A stretch of 64,000 nt of DNA from Cherax quadricarinatus (GCF_038502225.1 NC_091341.1:5446525-5510524); one strand, 5' to 3'; shown: positions 10,551-22,132, counted from the first letter of the stretch. The notes: generated by a model from the sequence alone, not told the origin. Made by a program: numbers and translations.

Positions 10551-10729
10551 AAGTGCGCTCTAGGGGTTCCATGGACAATGCTGGATCGTATTGGTTCTTC
10601 AATCTCGGTGACTTTCCACTGAAAGTGCATGCAACATGCCGTGTTAGTTATGTATTGCACACAGTATTCTTCTGCATTGCCGGTGCCTAATGGAGCTCCG
10701 CCTACAGTGGAAGGAAGACATGACCTCCC

Positions 10730-10730
<1 letters not shown>

Positions 10731-10781
<51 letters not shown>
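10731..10781. repeat. (CT)n microsatellite
   Basis: A CGCTCGCT start followed by about 20 CT units. The partner in the duplicated copy (14,509-14,539) is shorter. Confidence 0.95.
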
Positions 10782-11884
10782 GGCTATCTACACACTTCGA
10801 CATTTATTTAAAGTAAATACATGTTCTGAATGTTTGTATGCCGTTTTGGAATTAGTAGAAAATAAACTAATTTTTGTTACACGCTTAAAAAATGAACACT
10901 TAATACTTAGAGCAGATACTAGTGGTGTTGTGGAGCTGAGGATGACCTCGCCACTACCAAACACCAACATATCTAACACTGGGTTTTGTTCTATCCAGGG
11001 ACGCCACATCATACTATGCATCCCAGTTACAGCATGCCTGGGTGTAGGCAGCATGTATAGAGGACCAAGCTGATCGACACACTGCAAACCTCATCTTCAA
11101 ACACACCTCATTAAATAGCCAGTGTGTATTCTTGGTATACATAATAAAGGTCTGCATGCGCGCTTTCTGCCAATGATAATATGTTAGTTAGGTTCTTCTG
11201 GCTCAGGGAGACCATATGATTACATTTAAAAAATTCACACTGAAAATTTTCAGAATATTTTCTCTAATTTTGCAATATTCTGGCTTGGCATAATTACAGA
11301 ATGAACTGTGTTTGTCATGGCTACTGTCAAGTTTATGTATTTAGCTTTCTAATAATTTTACTTTATTATTGAAGTAAATAAGCCATATCAAGATGTATTT
11401 TATAAATTATGGCGATACTTTATTGGTTAATTGTAGCAACTGTGCAAGATGGAGGTAGGGGAGTGTTGTCTCACCGTCCTGTCGTCTGGGCGGGTGAGTT
11501 ATTATAACCTGGATTTCTGTACAAGTTTACGATCTATATGAGAGTGTACCAGGATACAGGTTACTGTCTTCTGTCTCTCGGTTGAGCCTGCTTGCCAGCA
11601 ACTCAAGATAAGTATTATATTTCACTCATTTGACTCCTTTTTGTCTATCCTTCACCTCTCTTCAAAAGTCTACTCGTTTTTCCGATTAGCAGTACAACCT
11701 CCTCCATCAGTTTCTTGTTTTCTTCCTCATTAGCTGGTATCCTGCTGCAAATACTTCATTTGTTATTTCAGTAAATTTAGTATTTTTTTTTTGTCGTAAG
11801 TTGTGTGTTCTGGGGCTCCCTTTTGCTATTCGTTCATTCAACTAGACACTCTGCTTTGATATTTCATTTGAGTATGCTCCGTGT
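10782..11884. other. Unrecognised single-copy-like block inside the duplication
   Basis: AT-rich with no known element. Open frames of 99 codons on the minus strand (10,788-11,087) and 79 codons on the plus strand (10,834-11,073) overlap antiparallel and match no family I know. At about 11,640-11,770 the minus strand can be read as a charged, coiled-coil-like segment (NEEENKKLMEEVVLLIGK), which might be the start of a LINE ORF1, but this is weak. Confidence 0.35.
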
Positions 11885-12798
11885 GCGTGTACTCACTTAT
11901 TTATGGTTGCTGAGGTCGAATCATAGCTTCTGGCCCCGCCTCTTTGCTGGTCGCTACTAGACCCAATCTCTCCCTGCTCCAAGAGCTTTATCGTACCTCT
12001 TCTTAAAACTATGTATAGATACTGTCTTCGCTACATCACTCTCCAGACTGTTCCACTTCCTGACAACTTTATGGAGAATTACTTTCTAACATCCCTGAGT
12101 CTTCAACTTCCAGTTGTGATCCTTGTTGCTGTGTCCCATCTCCGAAATATTCTGTCACTATCCACCTTGTCAATTCCTCTCAGTATTTTATATGTCGTTA
12201 CCATGTCCCCCTATCCCTCCTGTTCTCCAGCGTCGTCTGGTTGATTTCCCTTAACCTCTCCTCATAGAACAAAACCCTTAGCTCCAGAACTAGTTTTGCT
12301 GCAAGCTTTCTCTAATTTCTTAATGGGGATGACCAGGTGTGGGTTTTATCCTGGTGCTGCATATTCCAATATAGGCCTGATGTGCACAGTGTACAGTGTC
12401 TTGAATGGCTCCTTACTCATATGCTGCAGCAGTTATTTAGTTGATGTGTATCTCAGATGTGCTCGGTATTATACTGACACCAAGATCCTTTTCCTTAAGA
12501 AATGCTTGCAGTCTTTGGCCCCCTAGCCTGTACTCCGTGTGTGATCTTCTTTGGTTTTCCCCAATCTTCATAGTGGGATTAAACCTCAGGAGCCAGTTGT
12601 TGTATCAGTCTTGCAGCCTGTCCGGATCCCATTGTAGCCCTACCTGATCCAGGTCCTCCCGAATTCTCCGTATTAGCTTCACACAGTCTGCAAACAAGGA
12701 CACCTTTGAATCTATTCATTCCGTCATGTCATTCACATATACCAGAAACAGCACCGGCCCTAGGAACCCTTACGGAACCCCGCTCGTCACATACGCCC

Positions 12799-12800
<2 letters not shown>
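11885..12800 (-). pseudogene. LINE-2 fragment B (RT middle to 3' tail), copy 1
   Basis: Minus-strand reading starts abruptly at the (TG)n border with the block before GTGACGAGCGGGGTTCC (SGVPQ box). It continues through the FADD region (degraded), LQxDLDxLQ, the PVWNPHL and VQRFATRLV region and TYKILRGIDKVD, and ends in the GGGGCCAGAAGCTATGATT tail with GTGAATACAC or GTACACG dinucleotide DNA. The frame is broken by several indels. It is 5'-truncated exactly at a CA/TG tract, like the other LINE-2 copies. Confidence 0.8.

Positions 12801-12850
<50 letters not shown>
12801..12850. repeat. (TG)n tract between two LINE-2 copies
   Basis: 25 TG units. Read on the minus strand it is (CA)n following the LINE-2 tail GTGAGTACAACTTGGTGAGT and preceding truncated fragment B. 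Confidence 0.95.
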
Positions 12851-12853
<3 letters not shown>

Positions 12854-14168
12854 ACTCACCAAGTTGTACTCACCTAGTTGAGGTTGCAAGGGTCGAGTCC
12901 TTGCTCCTTACCCCGCCTCTTCGCTGGTCGCCACTAGGTAACTCTCCCTGAACCGTGAGCTTTATCATACCTCTGCTTAAAGCTATGTATAGATCCTGCC
13001 TCCACTACATCACTTCCCAAACTATTCCACTTCTTGACTACTCTCTGGCTGAAGAAATACTTCCTAACATCCCTGTGATTCATCTGTGTCTTCAACTTCT
13101 AACTGTGCCCCCATGTTGCTGTGTCCCATCTCTGGGACATCCTGTCTTTGTCCACCTTGTCAATTCCTTTCAGTATTTTGTATGTCGTTATCATGTCCCC
13201 ACTATCTCTCTTGTCCTCCAGTGTCGTCAGGTCGATTTCCCTTAACCTCTCCTCGTAGGACATACTCCTTAGCTCTGGGACTAGTCTTGTTGCAAACCTT
13301 TGCACTTTCTCTAGATTCTTTACGTGCTTTGCTAGGTGTGGGTTCCAAACTGGTGCCTAACGTACACGGTGTACAGGGTCCTGAAAGATTCCTTATTAAG
13401 ATGTCTGAATGCTGTTCTGAGGTTTGCTAGGCGCCCATATGCTGCAGCAGTTATTTGGTTGATGTGTGCCTCAGGAGATGTGTCTGGTGTTATACTCACC
13501 TCAAGATCTTTTTCCTTGAGTGAGGTTTGTAGTCTCTAGCCTCCTAGACTGTACTCCGTCTGCGGTCTTCTTTGCCCTTCCCCAATCTTCATGGCTTTGC
13601 ACTTGGTGGGATTGAACTCCAGGAGCCAATTGTTGGACCAGGTCTGCAGCCTGTTTAGATCCCTTTGTAGTTCTGCCTGGTCTTCGACCGAATGAATTCT
13701 TCTCATCAACTTCACGACATCTGCAAGCAGGGACATTTCGGAGTCCATTCCTACCGTCATGTCATTCACAAATACCAGAAACTGCACTGGTCCTAGGACG
13801 GACCCCTGTGGGACCCTGCTGGTCACAATCGCCCACTCTGACACCTCGCCACGTACCATGACTCGCTGCTGTCTTCCTGACAAGTATTCCCTGATACATT
13901 GTAGTGCCTTCCCTGTTATCCCTGCCTGGTCCTCAAGTTTTTGCTCTAATCTCTTGTGTGGAACTGTGTCAAACGCCTTCTTACAGTCCAAGAAAATGCA
14001 ATCTACCCACCCCTCTCTCTTGTCTTACTGCTGTCACCCTGTCATAGAACTCCAGTAGGTTTGTGACACAGGATTTTCCGTCCCTGGAACCATGTTGGCT
14101 GCTGTTGATGAGATTCCTTTCTAGGTGCTCCACCACTCTTCTCCTGATAATCTTCTCCATGACTTTGC
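12851..14168 (-). pseudogene. LINE-2 fragment A (RT to 3' tail), copy 1
   Basis: Minus-strand RT: DCKKAFDTVPHKRL, SRVPQGSVLGPVQFLVFVND, LLADVVKLMRRIHSVEDQ (the FADD box has become LADV, so the catalytic Asp pair is damaged), LQRDLNRLQTWSNNWLLEFN. A frame change and stop follow, then VQRFATRLVPELRSMSYEER, DMITTYKILKGIDKVDKDRM and the non-coding tail ending ACTAGGTGAGTACAACTTGG. The tail joins the (CA)n tract. The upstream end is cut by the duplication junction at 14,169. This is a reverse transcriptase relic of a CR1/L2-like LINE. Confidence 0.85.
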
Positions 14169-14504
14169 AACAGCAAAATGTTAGGGAAAGGATCAGTACA
14201 CAGTTTTAACAACAGGTATTATGATAAGGCTCCCAAAACCAGGAGAATGTGGACCTAGTAGTGGCCAGTTGATAGGTGGGGCCAGGAGCTGGGAATTAAC
14301 CCCTGGAACCACCGATAGTTAAGAAAAGTGCGCTCTAGGGGTTCCATGGACAATGCTGGATCGTATTGGTTCTTCAATCTCGGTGACTTTCCACTGAAAG
14401 TGCATGCAACATGCCGTGTTAGTTATGTATTGCACACAGTATTCTTCTGCATTGCTGGTGCCTAATGGAGCTCCGCCTACAGTGGAAGGAAGACATGACC
14501 TCCC

Positions 14505-14539
<35 letters not shown>

Positions 14540-15649
14540 AGGCTATCTACACACTTCGACATTTATTTAAAGTAAATACATGTTCTGAATGTTTGTATGC
14601 CGTTTTGGAATTAGTAGAAAATAAACTAATTTTTGTTACACGCTTAAAAAATGAACACTTAATACTTAGAGTAGATACTAGTGGTGTTGTGGAGCTGAGG
14701 ATGACCTCGCCACTACCAAACACCAACATATCTAACACTGGGTTTTGTTCTATCCAGGGACGCCACATCATATTATGCATCCCAGTTACAGCATGCCTGG
14801 GTGTAGGCAGCATGTATAGAGGACCAAGCTGATCGACACACTGCAAACCTCATCTTCAAACACACCTCATTAAATAGCCAGTGTGTATTCTTGGTATACA
14901 TAATAAAGGTCTGCATGCGCGCTTTCTGCCACTGATAATATGTTAGTTAGGTTCTTCTGGCTCAGGGAGACCATATGATTACATTTAAAAAATTCACACT
15001 GAAAATTTTCAGAATATTTTCTCTAATTTTGCAATATTCTGGCTTGGCATAATTACAGAATGAACTGTGTTTGTCATGGCTACTGTCAAGTTTATGTATT
15101 TAGCTTTCTAATAATTTTACTTTATTATTGAAGTAAATAAGCCATATCAAGATGTATTTTATAAATTATGGCGATACTTTATTGGTTAATTGTAGCAACT
15201 GTGCAAGATGGAGGTAGGGGAGTGTTGTCTCACCGTCCTGTCGTCTGGGCGGGTGAGTTATTATAACCTGGATTTCTGTACAAGTTTACGATCTATATGA
15301 GAGTGTACCAGGATACAGGTTACTGTCTTCTGTCTCTCGGTTGAGCCTGCTTGCCAGCAACTCAAGATAAGTATTATATTTCACTCATTTGACTCCTTTT
15401 TGTCTATCCTTCACCTCTCTTCAAAAGTCTACTCGTTTTTCCGATTAGCAGTACAACCTCCTCCATCAGTTTCTTGTTTTCTTCCTCATTAGCTGGTATC
15501 CTGCTGCAAATACTTCATTTGTTATTTCAGTAAATTTAGTATTTTTTTTTTTGTCGTAAGTTGTGTGTTCTGGGGCTCCCTTTTGCTATTCGTTCATTCA
15601 ACTAGACACTCTGCTTTGATATTTCATTTGAGTATGCTCCGTGTGCGTG

Positions 15650-16564
15650 TGTGTGTATTCACTTATTTATGGTTGCTGAGGTCGAATCATAGCTTCTGGC
15701 CCCGCCTCTTTGCTGGTCGCTACTAGACCCAATCTCTCCCTGCTCCAAGAGCTTTATCGTACCTCTTCTTAAAACTATGTATAGATACTGTCTTCGCTAC
15801 ATCACTCTCCAGACTGTTCCACTTCCTGACAACTTTATGGAGAATTACTTTCTAACATCCCTGAGTCTTCAACTTCCAGTTGTGATCCTTGTTGCTGTGT
15901 CCCATCTCCGAAATATTCTGTCACTATCCACCTTGTCAATTCCTCTCAGTATTTTATATGTCGTTACCATGTCCCCCTATCCCTCCTGTTCTCCAGCGTC
16001 GTCTGGTTGATTTCCCTTAACCTCTCCTCATAGAACAAAACCCTTAGCTCCAGAACTAGTTTTGCTGCAAGCTTTCTCTAATTTCTTAATGGGGTTGACC
16101 AGGTGTGGGTTTTATCCTGGTGCTGCATATTCCAATATAGGCCTGATGTGCACAGTGTACAGTGTCTTGAATGGCTCCTTACTCATATGCTGCAGCAGTT
16201 ATTTAGTTGATGTGTATCTCAGATGTGCTCGGTATTATACTGACACCAAGATCCTTTTCCTTAAGAAATGCTTGCAGTCTTTGGCCCCCTAGCCTGTACT
16301 CCGTGTGTGATCTTCTTTGGTTTTCCCCAATCTTCATAGTGGGATTAAACCTCAGGAGCCAGTTGTTGTATCAGTCTTGCAGCCTGTCCGGATCCCATTG
16401 TAGCCCTACCTGATCCAGGTCCTCCCGAATTCTCCGTATTAGCTTCACACAGTCTGCAAACAAGGACACCTTTGAATCTATTCATTCCGTCATGTCATTC
16501 ACATATACCAGAAACAGCACCGGCCCTAGGAACCCTTACGGAACCCCGCTCGTCACATACGCCC

Positions 16565-16566
<2 letters not shown>
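15650..16566 (-). pseudogene. LINE-2 fragment B, copy 2
   Basis: Near-identical to the fragment at 11,885-12,800. The terminal dinucleotide run at its 3' end is longer here (GTGTGCGTGTGTGTGTATTC on the plus strand). Confidence 0.8.

Positions 16567-16612
<46 letters not shown>
16567..16612. repeat. (TG)n tract between LINE-2 copies
   Basis: About 23 TG units at the position equivalent to 12,801-12,850, slightly shorter. Confidence 0.95.
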
Positions 16613-16616
<4 letters not shown>

Positions 16617-18316
16617 TACTCACCAAGTTGTACTCACCTAGTTGAGGTTGCAGGGGTCGAGTCCTTGCTCCTTACCCCGCCTCTTCGCTGGTCGCCACTA
16701 GGTGACTCTCCCTGAACCGTGAGCTTTATCATACCTCTGCTTAAAGCTATGTATAGATCCTGCCTCCACTACATCACTTCCCAAACTATTCCACTTCTTG
16801 ACTACTCTCTGGCTGAAGAAATACTTCCTAACATCCCTGTGATTCATCTGTGTCTTCAACTTCTAACTGTGTCCCCTTGTTGCTGTGCCCCATCTCTGGG
16901 ACATCCTGTCTTTGTCCACCTTGTCAATTCCTTTCAGTATTTTGTATGTCGTTATCATATCCCCACTATCTCTCTTGTCCTCCAGTGTCGTCAGGTCGAT
17001 TTCCCTTAACCTCTCCTCGTAGGACATACCCCTTAGCTCTGGGACTAGTCTTGTTGCAAACCTTTGCACTTTCTCTAGATTCTTTACGTGCTTGGCTAGG
17101 TGTGGGTTCCAAACTGGTGCCTAACGTACACGGTGTACAGGGTCCTGAAAGATTCCTTATTAAGATGTCTGAATGCTGTTCTGAGGTTTGCTAGGCGCCC
17201 ATATGCTGCAGCAGTTATTTGGTTGATGTGTGCCTCAGGAGATGTGTCTGGTGTTATACTCACCTCAAGATCTTTTTCCTTGAGTGAGGTTTGTAGTCTC
17301 TAGCCTCCTAGACTGTACTCCGTCTGCGGTCTTCTTTGCCCTTCCCCAATCTTCATGGCTTTGCACTTGGTGGGATTGAACTCCAGGAGCCAATTGTTGG
17401 ACCAGGTCTGCAGCCTGTTTAGATCCCTTTGTAGTTCTGCCTGGTCTTCGACCGAATGAATTCTTCTCATCAACTTCACGACATCTGCAAGCAGGGACAT
17501 TTCGGAGTCCATTCCTACCGTCATGTCATTCACAAATACCAGAAACTGCACTGGTCCTAGGACGGACCCCTGTGGGACCCTGCTGGTCACAATCGCCCAC
17601 TCTGACACCTCGCCACGTACCATGACTCGCTGCTGTCTTCCTGACAAGTATTCCCTGATACATTGTAGTGCCTTCCCTGTTATCCCTGCCTGGTCCTCAA
17701 GTTTTTGCTCTAATCTCTTGTGTGGAACTGTGTCAAACGCCTTCTTACAGTCCAAGAAAATGCAATCTACCCACCCCTCTCTCTTGTCTTACTGCTGTCA
17801 CCCTGTCATAGAACTCCAGTAGGTTTGTGACACAGGATTTTCCGTCCTTGGAACCATATTGGCTGTTGTTGATGAGATTCCTTTCTAGGTGTTCCACCAC
17901 TCTTCTCCTGATAATCTTCTCCATGACTTTGCATACTATACATGTCAGTGACACTTGTCTGTAGTTTAGTGCTTCATGTCTGTCTCCTTGTTTAAAAATT
18001 GGGACTACATTTGCTGTCTTCCATGCCTCAGGCAATCTCCCTGTTTCGATAGATGTATTGAATATTGTTGTTAGGGGTACATATAGAGCCTCTGCTCCCT
18101 CTCTCAGGGCCCATGGAGAGATGTTATCCGGCCCCATTGCCTTTGAGGTATCTATCTCACTCAGAAGCCTCTTCACTTCTTCCTCGGTTGTGTGTACTGT
18201 GTCCAGCACTTGGTGGTGCACTCGCCTCTCCGTCATTCTGGAGTTCCTTCTGTCTCCTCTGTGAACACTTCTTTGAATCTCATGTTGAGTTCCTCACATA
18301 CTTCACGGTCGTTTCT
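16613..18316 (-). pseudogene. LINE-2 fragment A, copy 2, longer at its 5' end
   Basis: Includes everything in 12,851-14,168 plus upstream RT. The open stretch 17,745-18,236 reads EEEVKRLLSEIDTSKAMGPD, LPEAWKTANVVPIFKQGD, NYRQVSLTCIVCKVMEKI and SQYGSKDGKSCVTNLLEF, which are the N-terminal RT blocks of CR1/L2-like elements (Pro of NYRPVSLT is now Gln). It starts directly at the (TG)n tract 18,316-18,374. It was probably inserted as a 5'-truncated copy. Confidence 0.85.

Positions 18317-18374
<58 letters not shown>
18316..18374. repeat. (TG)n tract at the 5' border of a LINE-2 copy
   Basis: About 27 TG units with one TTG interruption. Equivalent to (CA)n immediately upstream of LINE-2 on the minus strand. 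Confidence 0.95.
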
Positions 18375-18376
<2 letters not shown>

Positions 18377-18609
18377 CATCACTGATTAATTATTTTACAA
18401 CTTTTGACACGTATTTCCTTTATTTAACGTATTTTCTTATTTAACGCATTTTTTTATTTAAAAAGGAATTTATGTTTTTATGATATTTTGTTTCATAATA
18501 TATCAAGTTTTATTTTGTAGTTTCATTCCGTAGACGCGAAGTGTATTTAATACATTTTGTTATTGTTGAAACAATGTGTAAATTTTGTGTTGGTACTGCA
18601 TTTATGTAT
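18375..18609. other. AT-rich DNA, no feature seen
   Basis: T-rich with ATTTAACG-type repeats of low order near 18,420-18,460. No gene. Confidence 0.4.
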
Positions 18610-19145
18610 ATCTGGAGTATTCCTAGAGGGGGTTTGGGGGGTCAGTGCCCCCCGCGGCCCAGTCTGTGACCAGTCCTCGCGTTGGATCAGGGTCTGATCA
18701 ACAAGGTTGTTACTGCTGGCCTCATGTGAACCGACGTAAGAGCCACAGCTCAGCTGGTTGTCCTTGATAACAGCCAGGGGTCTGTTGGCCATCCCCCTCA
18801 TGTATGCTGGGAGGCAGTTGAATGATCTTGGGCCCCTGACACTTATTGTGTTATTTCTTGGTGTACTCGTGGCGCCCCTGCTTTTTATTGGTGAAATGTT
18901 GCATTCCCTTCCGAGTCTTTTGTTTTCGCAGGGAGAGATTTCCGTGTGCAAATTTGGAAGAAGTCCCTGTAAGATTTTCTAAGTGTATATTATCATGTAT
19001 CTTTCTCGCCTGCGTTCCAGGAAATACAAACCAAGGGACTTCAACCGTTCCCAGTAATTTAGGTGCTTTATCGTACTTATACGTTCCGTGAAAGTTCTCT
19101 GTACATTCTCCAGGTCTGAAATTTCGCCTGCCTTGAATATACATT
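18610..19145 (-). pseudogene. LINE-C fragment: RT C-terminus and 3' UTR
   Basis: On the minus strand the stretch near 19,130-18,860 reads FKAGEISDLENVQRTFTERI, then YWERLKSLGLYFLERRQERY and MIIYTL, the usual C-terminal block of LINE reverse transcriptases (Arg-Arg-x-Arg-Tyr followed by an Ile/Tyr helix). Stops and a frame change then follow. The part at 18,610-18,850 is a 3' UTR-like block (GTTACTGCTGGCC, GAGCCACAGCTCAGCTGG, GGGGTCTGTTGGCC) that recurs at 49,425-49,660 in the same orientation. This family is distinct from LINE-2. Confidence 0.65.
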
Positions 19146-19156
19146 CAATGTGTGTA

Positions 19157-19159
<3 letters not shown>

Positions 19160-19217
<58 letters not shown>
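19160..19217. repeat. (TA)n microsatellite
   Basis: About 28 TA units. Confidence 0.95.
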
Positions 19218-19221
<4 letters not shown>

Positions 19222-19266
19222 TTTTAATGTTTATATTTTATCATTAATGTTTATTATTTTAAGAAC

Positions 19267-19336
19267 AGAGAGAGAGAGAGAGAGAGAGAAAAGGAAAGGA
19301 GAGGGAGGGAGAAAGAGAGGGAGGGAGGGAGAGAGT
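19267..19336. repeat. (GA)n / GGGA-rich microsatellite
   Basis: A pure GA run followed by AAGGAAAGGAGAGGGAGGGA-type purine repeats. Confidence 0.9.
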
Positions 19337-19761
19337 TAGTGGATGCTGTGGCACTCTCGTAAATATACTGGCCCCCACGCACCTACTGGCCAGCCAGAAT
19401 AAAGGAAAAACAAAATAAAATAAAGTTTCGGACGTTTGGGCGAGAGGTAATAAATTTGCGAGTGAGGTAAAAAGTCCATCACGAGGAATATTTATGAGCG
19501 GAGAAAACTGCCTTTAAAGCTTTTCGCTTTTTTTTCCCCGGTTACTAATGAGATGCCATTTTATCATCACACCCGTAGCGCCATTTTTACCACCGCTGCT
19601 AAAGTAAACATGACAATGGCCTCCATGTTCACACGTTTGTGAGAGAGTGAAAATATTGTTCACCTCTGAAAAAAACCTGTTGGTGGTATTTAATGAGGCG
19701 TTTGTTACATGCGCTGGCGCATATGTGTGTGTGAGGGATCGGAAATGCACACTCCCTCCCT

Positions 19762-19765
<4 letters not shown>
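19337..19765. other. No recognisable feature
   Basis: Non-repetitive within the window, no protein-like reading frame. One of the few candidate single-copy stretches. Confidence 0.35.

Positions 19766-19808
<43 letters not shown>
19766..19808. repeat. (CA)n microsatellite
   Basis: About 21 CA units, not flanked by recognisable LINE-2 sequence. Confidence 0.95.
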
Positions 19809-19810
<2 letters not shown>

Positions 19811-19867
19811 ACTCATATACAACAGGCCTAGTGTCTAATCGACATGTGCCTAGGACAAAATGGTAGC

Positions 19868-19869
<2 letters not shown>

Positions 19870-19942
<73 letters not shown>

Positions 19943-19956
19943 CGCACACACGCACG

Positions 19957-19987
<31 letters not shown>

Positions 19988-20002
19988 ACGCACACGCACA
20001 CG

Positions 20003-20064
<62 letters not shown>
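19870..20064. repeat. Long (CA)n tract with CACACG variants
   Basis: About 97 dinucleotides with CG-containing variants in the middle. It directly borders the 5'-truncated LINE-2 copy that starts at 20,065. All Cys-Val or Thr-His open frames across it are spurious. Confidence 0.95.
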
Positions 20065-20067
<3 letters not shown>

Positions 20068-21182
20068 TAGTGCAAAAGCTAGAGGAACAGGCATAAACAA
20101 CAGGAAAGGCACTGCAATGGATCAGAGAATTCCTAACAGGAAGGAAACAACGAGTGATGAAACGTAATGTATTAAAGTGGGCCCATGTGATGAGCGGGGT
20201 TCCACAAGGGTCACTCCTAGCGCTTGTGTTATTTCGCGTATATGCGAATGACATGACGGAAGGTGTCCCTGTATGCAGACGATGTGAAGCTAACTGGAGA
20301 ATTCAAACGGGTGAGGATCAGGCAGGACTACAAAGGGATCTGGATAGGTTGCAAGCCTGGTCCAACAATTGGCTCGTTGAGTTTAACCCCACCAAGTGCA
20401 AAGTCATGAAAATTGGGGAAGGTGAAAGAAGACTGATGACGGAGCAAGCGCTAGGTGACCAAAGTGTGCAAACCTCGCTCAAGGAAAAGGATGCTGGGTT
20501 GAGTATCATACCGAGCACATCTCCTGAGCGCACATCACCCCAATAAATGCTGCAGCATATGGGTGCCTAGCAAACCTAAGAATAGCATTTCGACACCCGA
20601 GTAAGGAGTCACTCACGACAGTGTACACTGTGCAAGTTAGCCTTATATTGGAGTATGCAGCACCAGTGTGAAACCCACACCTGATAAAGCATGTCAAGAC
20701 ATTAGAGAAAATTCAAAGGTTTGCAACAAGAATTATCTCGGAGCTAAGGGGTATGTTCAATGAGGAGAGGTTAAGGAAACTCAACCTGACGATACTGTAG
20801 GACAGGAGCGATAGAGAGACATGATAAAGACATAAAATACTGAAAGAATTGACAAGGTGGATAGGGACAGAATGTTTCAGAGATAGGACACAGCAACAAG
20901 GGCTCACAACTGGAAGTTGAAAACCCAGATGAGTCACGGGTATGTTAGGAAGTATTTCTTCAGTAATAGAGTTGTCAGGCAGTGGAAAAACCTGGAGTGA
21001 TGTAGTGAAGGCAGGATCCATGCATAGCTTTAAGAATAGATACGATAAAACTCTTCGAGAACAGAGAGAATGGATCTATTAGCGACCAGCAAAGAGGCGA
21101 GGCCAGGAGCTGTGAATCGATCCCTGCAATCACAAATAGGTGAGTACAAATAGATGAATACACACACACACACACACTCACA
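20065..21182 (+). pseudogene. LINE-2 copy, 5'-truncated at (CA)n, RT to tail
   Basis: Plus strand. It begins at TTAGTGCAAAAGCTAGAGG (the LVQKLE region of the RT) immediately after the CA tract. SGVPQGSLLALVLFRVYAND is readable, then a frame change at the FADD box, then LQRDLDRLQAWSNNWLVEFN, KCKVMKIGEGERR and SLKEKDAGLSIIPS. Further 3' the frame is lost, but VWNPHL, RFATR and TYKIL equivalents remain. The tail GGCCAGGAGCTGTGAATCG ends in ATAGGTGAGTACAAATAG and a short CA run. Confidence 0.85.
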
Positions 21183-21321
21183 CTTAAAAGGTATGATAAA
21201 ACTCACGGAGCGGGAAGAGTGACAGGGTAAAGTGGCGGGGCCAGGAGCTGTGACTCGACTCCCGCAACCTCAATTAGGTGAGTACAACTAGGTGAGTACA
21301 CACACACACACACACACACAC
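21183..21321 (+). mobile_element. LINE-2 tail-only insertion ending in (CA)n
   Basis: Only the last 110 or so bases of LINE-2 are present (GGTATGATAAAACTCACGGA, GGGGCCAGGAGCTGTGACTC, GGTGAGTACAACTAGGTGAG), then (CA)n at 21,298-21,321. It is the second unit of a head-to-tail series. Confidence 0.8.
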
Positions 21322-21432
21322 AAGAGGAGGTATGATAAAGCTCATGGAGCAGGAAGAGTGACCTAGTAGCGACCGGTGAAGAGGCGGGGCCAGGAGCTGT
21401 GACTCGACCCTTGCAACCTAGGTGGGTACACA
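21322..21432 (+). mobile_element. Second LINE-2 tail-only insertion
   Basis: Begins right after the preceding (CA)n with GAGGTATGATAAAGCTCATG, contains GGGGCCAGGAGCTGTGACTC and ends at CTAGGTGGGTACACA. Third unit in the same direction. Confidence 0.8.
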
Positions 21433-21908
21433 ATGCAGAATGACCTGCGAGTAATTAGGTAGAATATATCGCCAGAGGTGCACATAAACCATTTAACATC
21501 AACAGCGTCAGTAAATGTCAGAGTTGCTTTGAAAAACTTTAGTAAAGAATCGTTCAGGACTCTGTACTCAACGTGTGCCGGACCTGTCTTAGAATATGCA
21601 GCGCCAGCATGGAACCCCCACCTGAGAGCGCACGTTCAGAAGGCAGAGAACGTAACGATTTTTACAACTAGGCTGGTACCGGAACCGAGAGGGCCGAACT
21701 TTGAGGCTCAAAGAAGTAATCTTATAACCCATGGAACAAGTGAAGCTATGATAACGACATATAAGATATCAAGAGGTTTCGACAGAGCAAATAAACAGGA
21801 ACACAGACTGGTTGATGGGGCAAGAGAGCTTAAGTGGGAGCAAGGAATACAAATGAAGGATAAAGATGTCAGGAAATACTTCATCAGTCTCAGGGTGGTA
21901 AACAAGTG
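21433..21908 (+). pseudogene. LINE-2-related RT C-terminal fragment, frame mostly open
   Basis: The open stretch 21,478-21,909 reads SKESFRTLYSTCAGPVLEYA, PAWNPHLRAHVQKAENV, TRLVPEPRG, MITTYKISRGFDRANKQE and DVRKYFISLRVVNK, all recognisable from the LINE-2 C-terminal region but clearly diverged from the other copies. It lacks the catalytic RT boxes. It may represent a sister subfamily. Confidence 0.75.
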
Positions 21909-22132
21909 ACGTGAGCTGAATGTGGAGGTGGCAAACAACGTACCTAACATCAAGCAGGAGGCCAAGAACCAGTGTACGCCCACCAATTTTAAGGTTAAGT
22001 TGCAGGACCAGGAGGTAAAAATCAACTTGCGTGAAGGCAAACGTAAACACACGCAGACCCACACACATACGCACTCACAAACTACACACAACAGCCAAAT
22101 GTCTTTCGACAAGTGCATTTGACAACCTGTAA

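Larger units (their letters stand above)
10395..14169. repeat. Tandem duplication, copy 1 (about 3.77 kb)
   Basis: Every block in this interval recurs about 3,760 bases downstream with only scattered single-base changes and length changes in CT, T and TG runs. Copy 1 starts at AACAGCAAAATG, whose partner is at 14,169. It ends at CATGACTTTGCA, whose partner ends at 17,933. The two breakpoints lie in unrelated parts of LINE-2 sequence in opposite orientations and share about one base, so this is not homologous recombination between LINE copies. Confidence 0.9.
14169..17933. repeat. Tandem duplication, copy 2
   Basis: Second unit, about 3,764-3,775 bases from its partner. Differences include a shorter (CT)n at 14,509, an extra T in a T-run near 15,540, an added GTGTGT near 15,650, a shorter (TG)n at 16,567 and roughly 15-20 point changes seen by eye. 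Beyond 17,933 the LINE-2 reading continues past the point at which copy 1 was cut, so copy 2 holds the native right flank. Confidence 0.9.

Noticed and set aside
19629..20254. Cys-Val-rich and Thr-His-rich frames on both strands
   Set aside because: Direct translation of (CA)n/(TG)n. The same holds near 12.8, 18.3, 21.3, 22.2, 24.6 and 40.3 kb.
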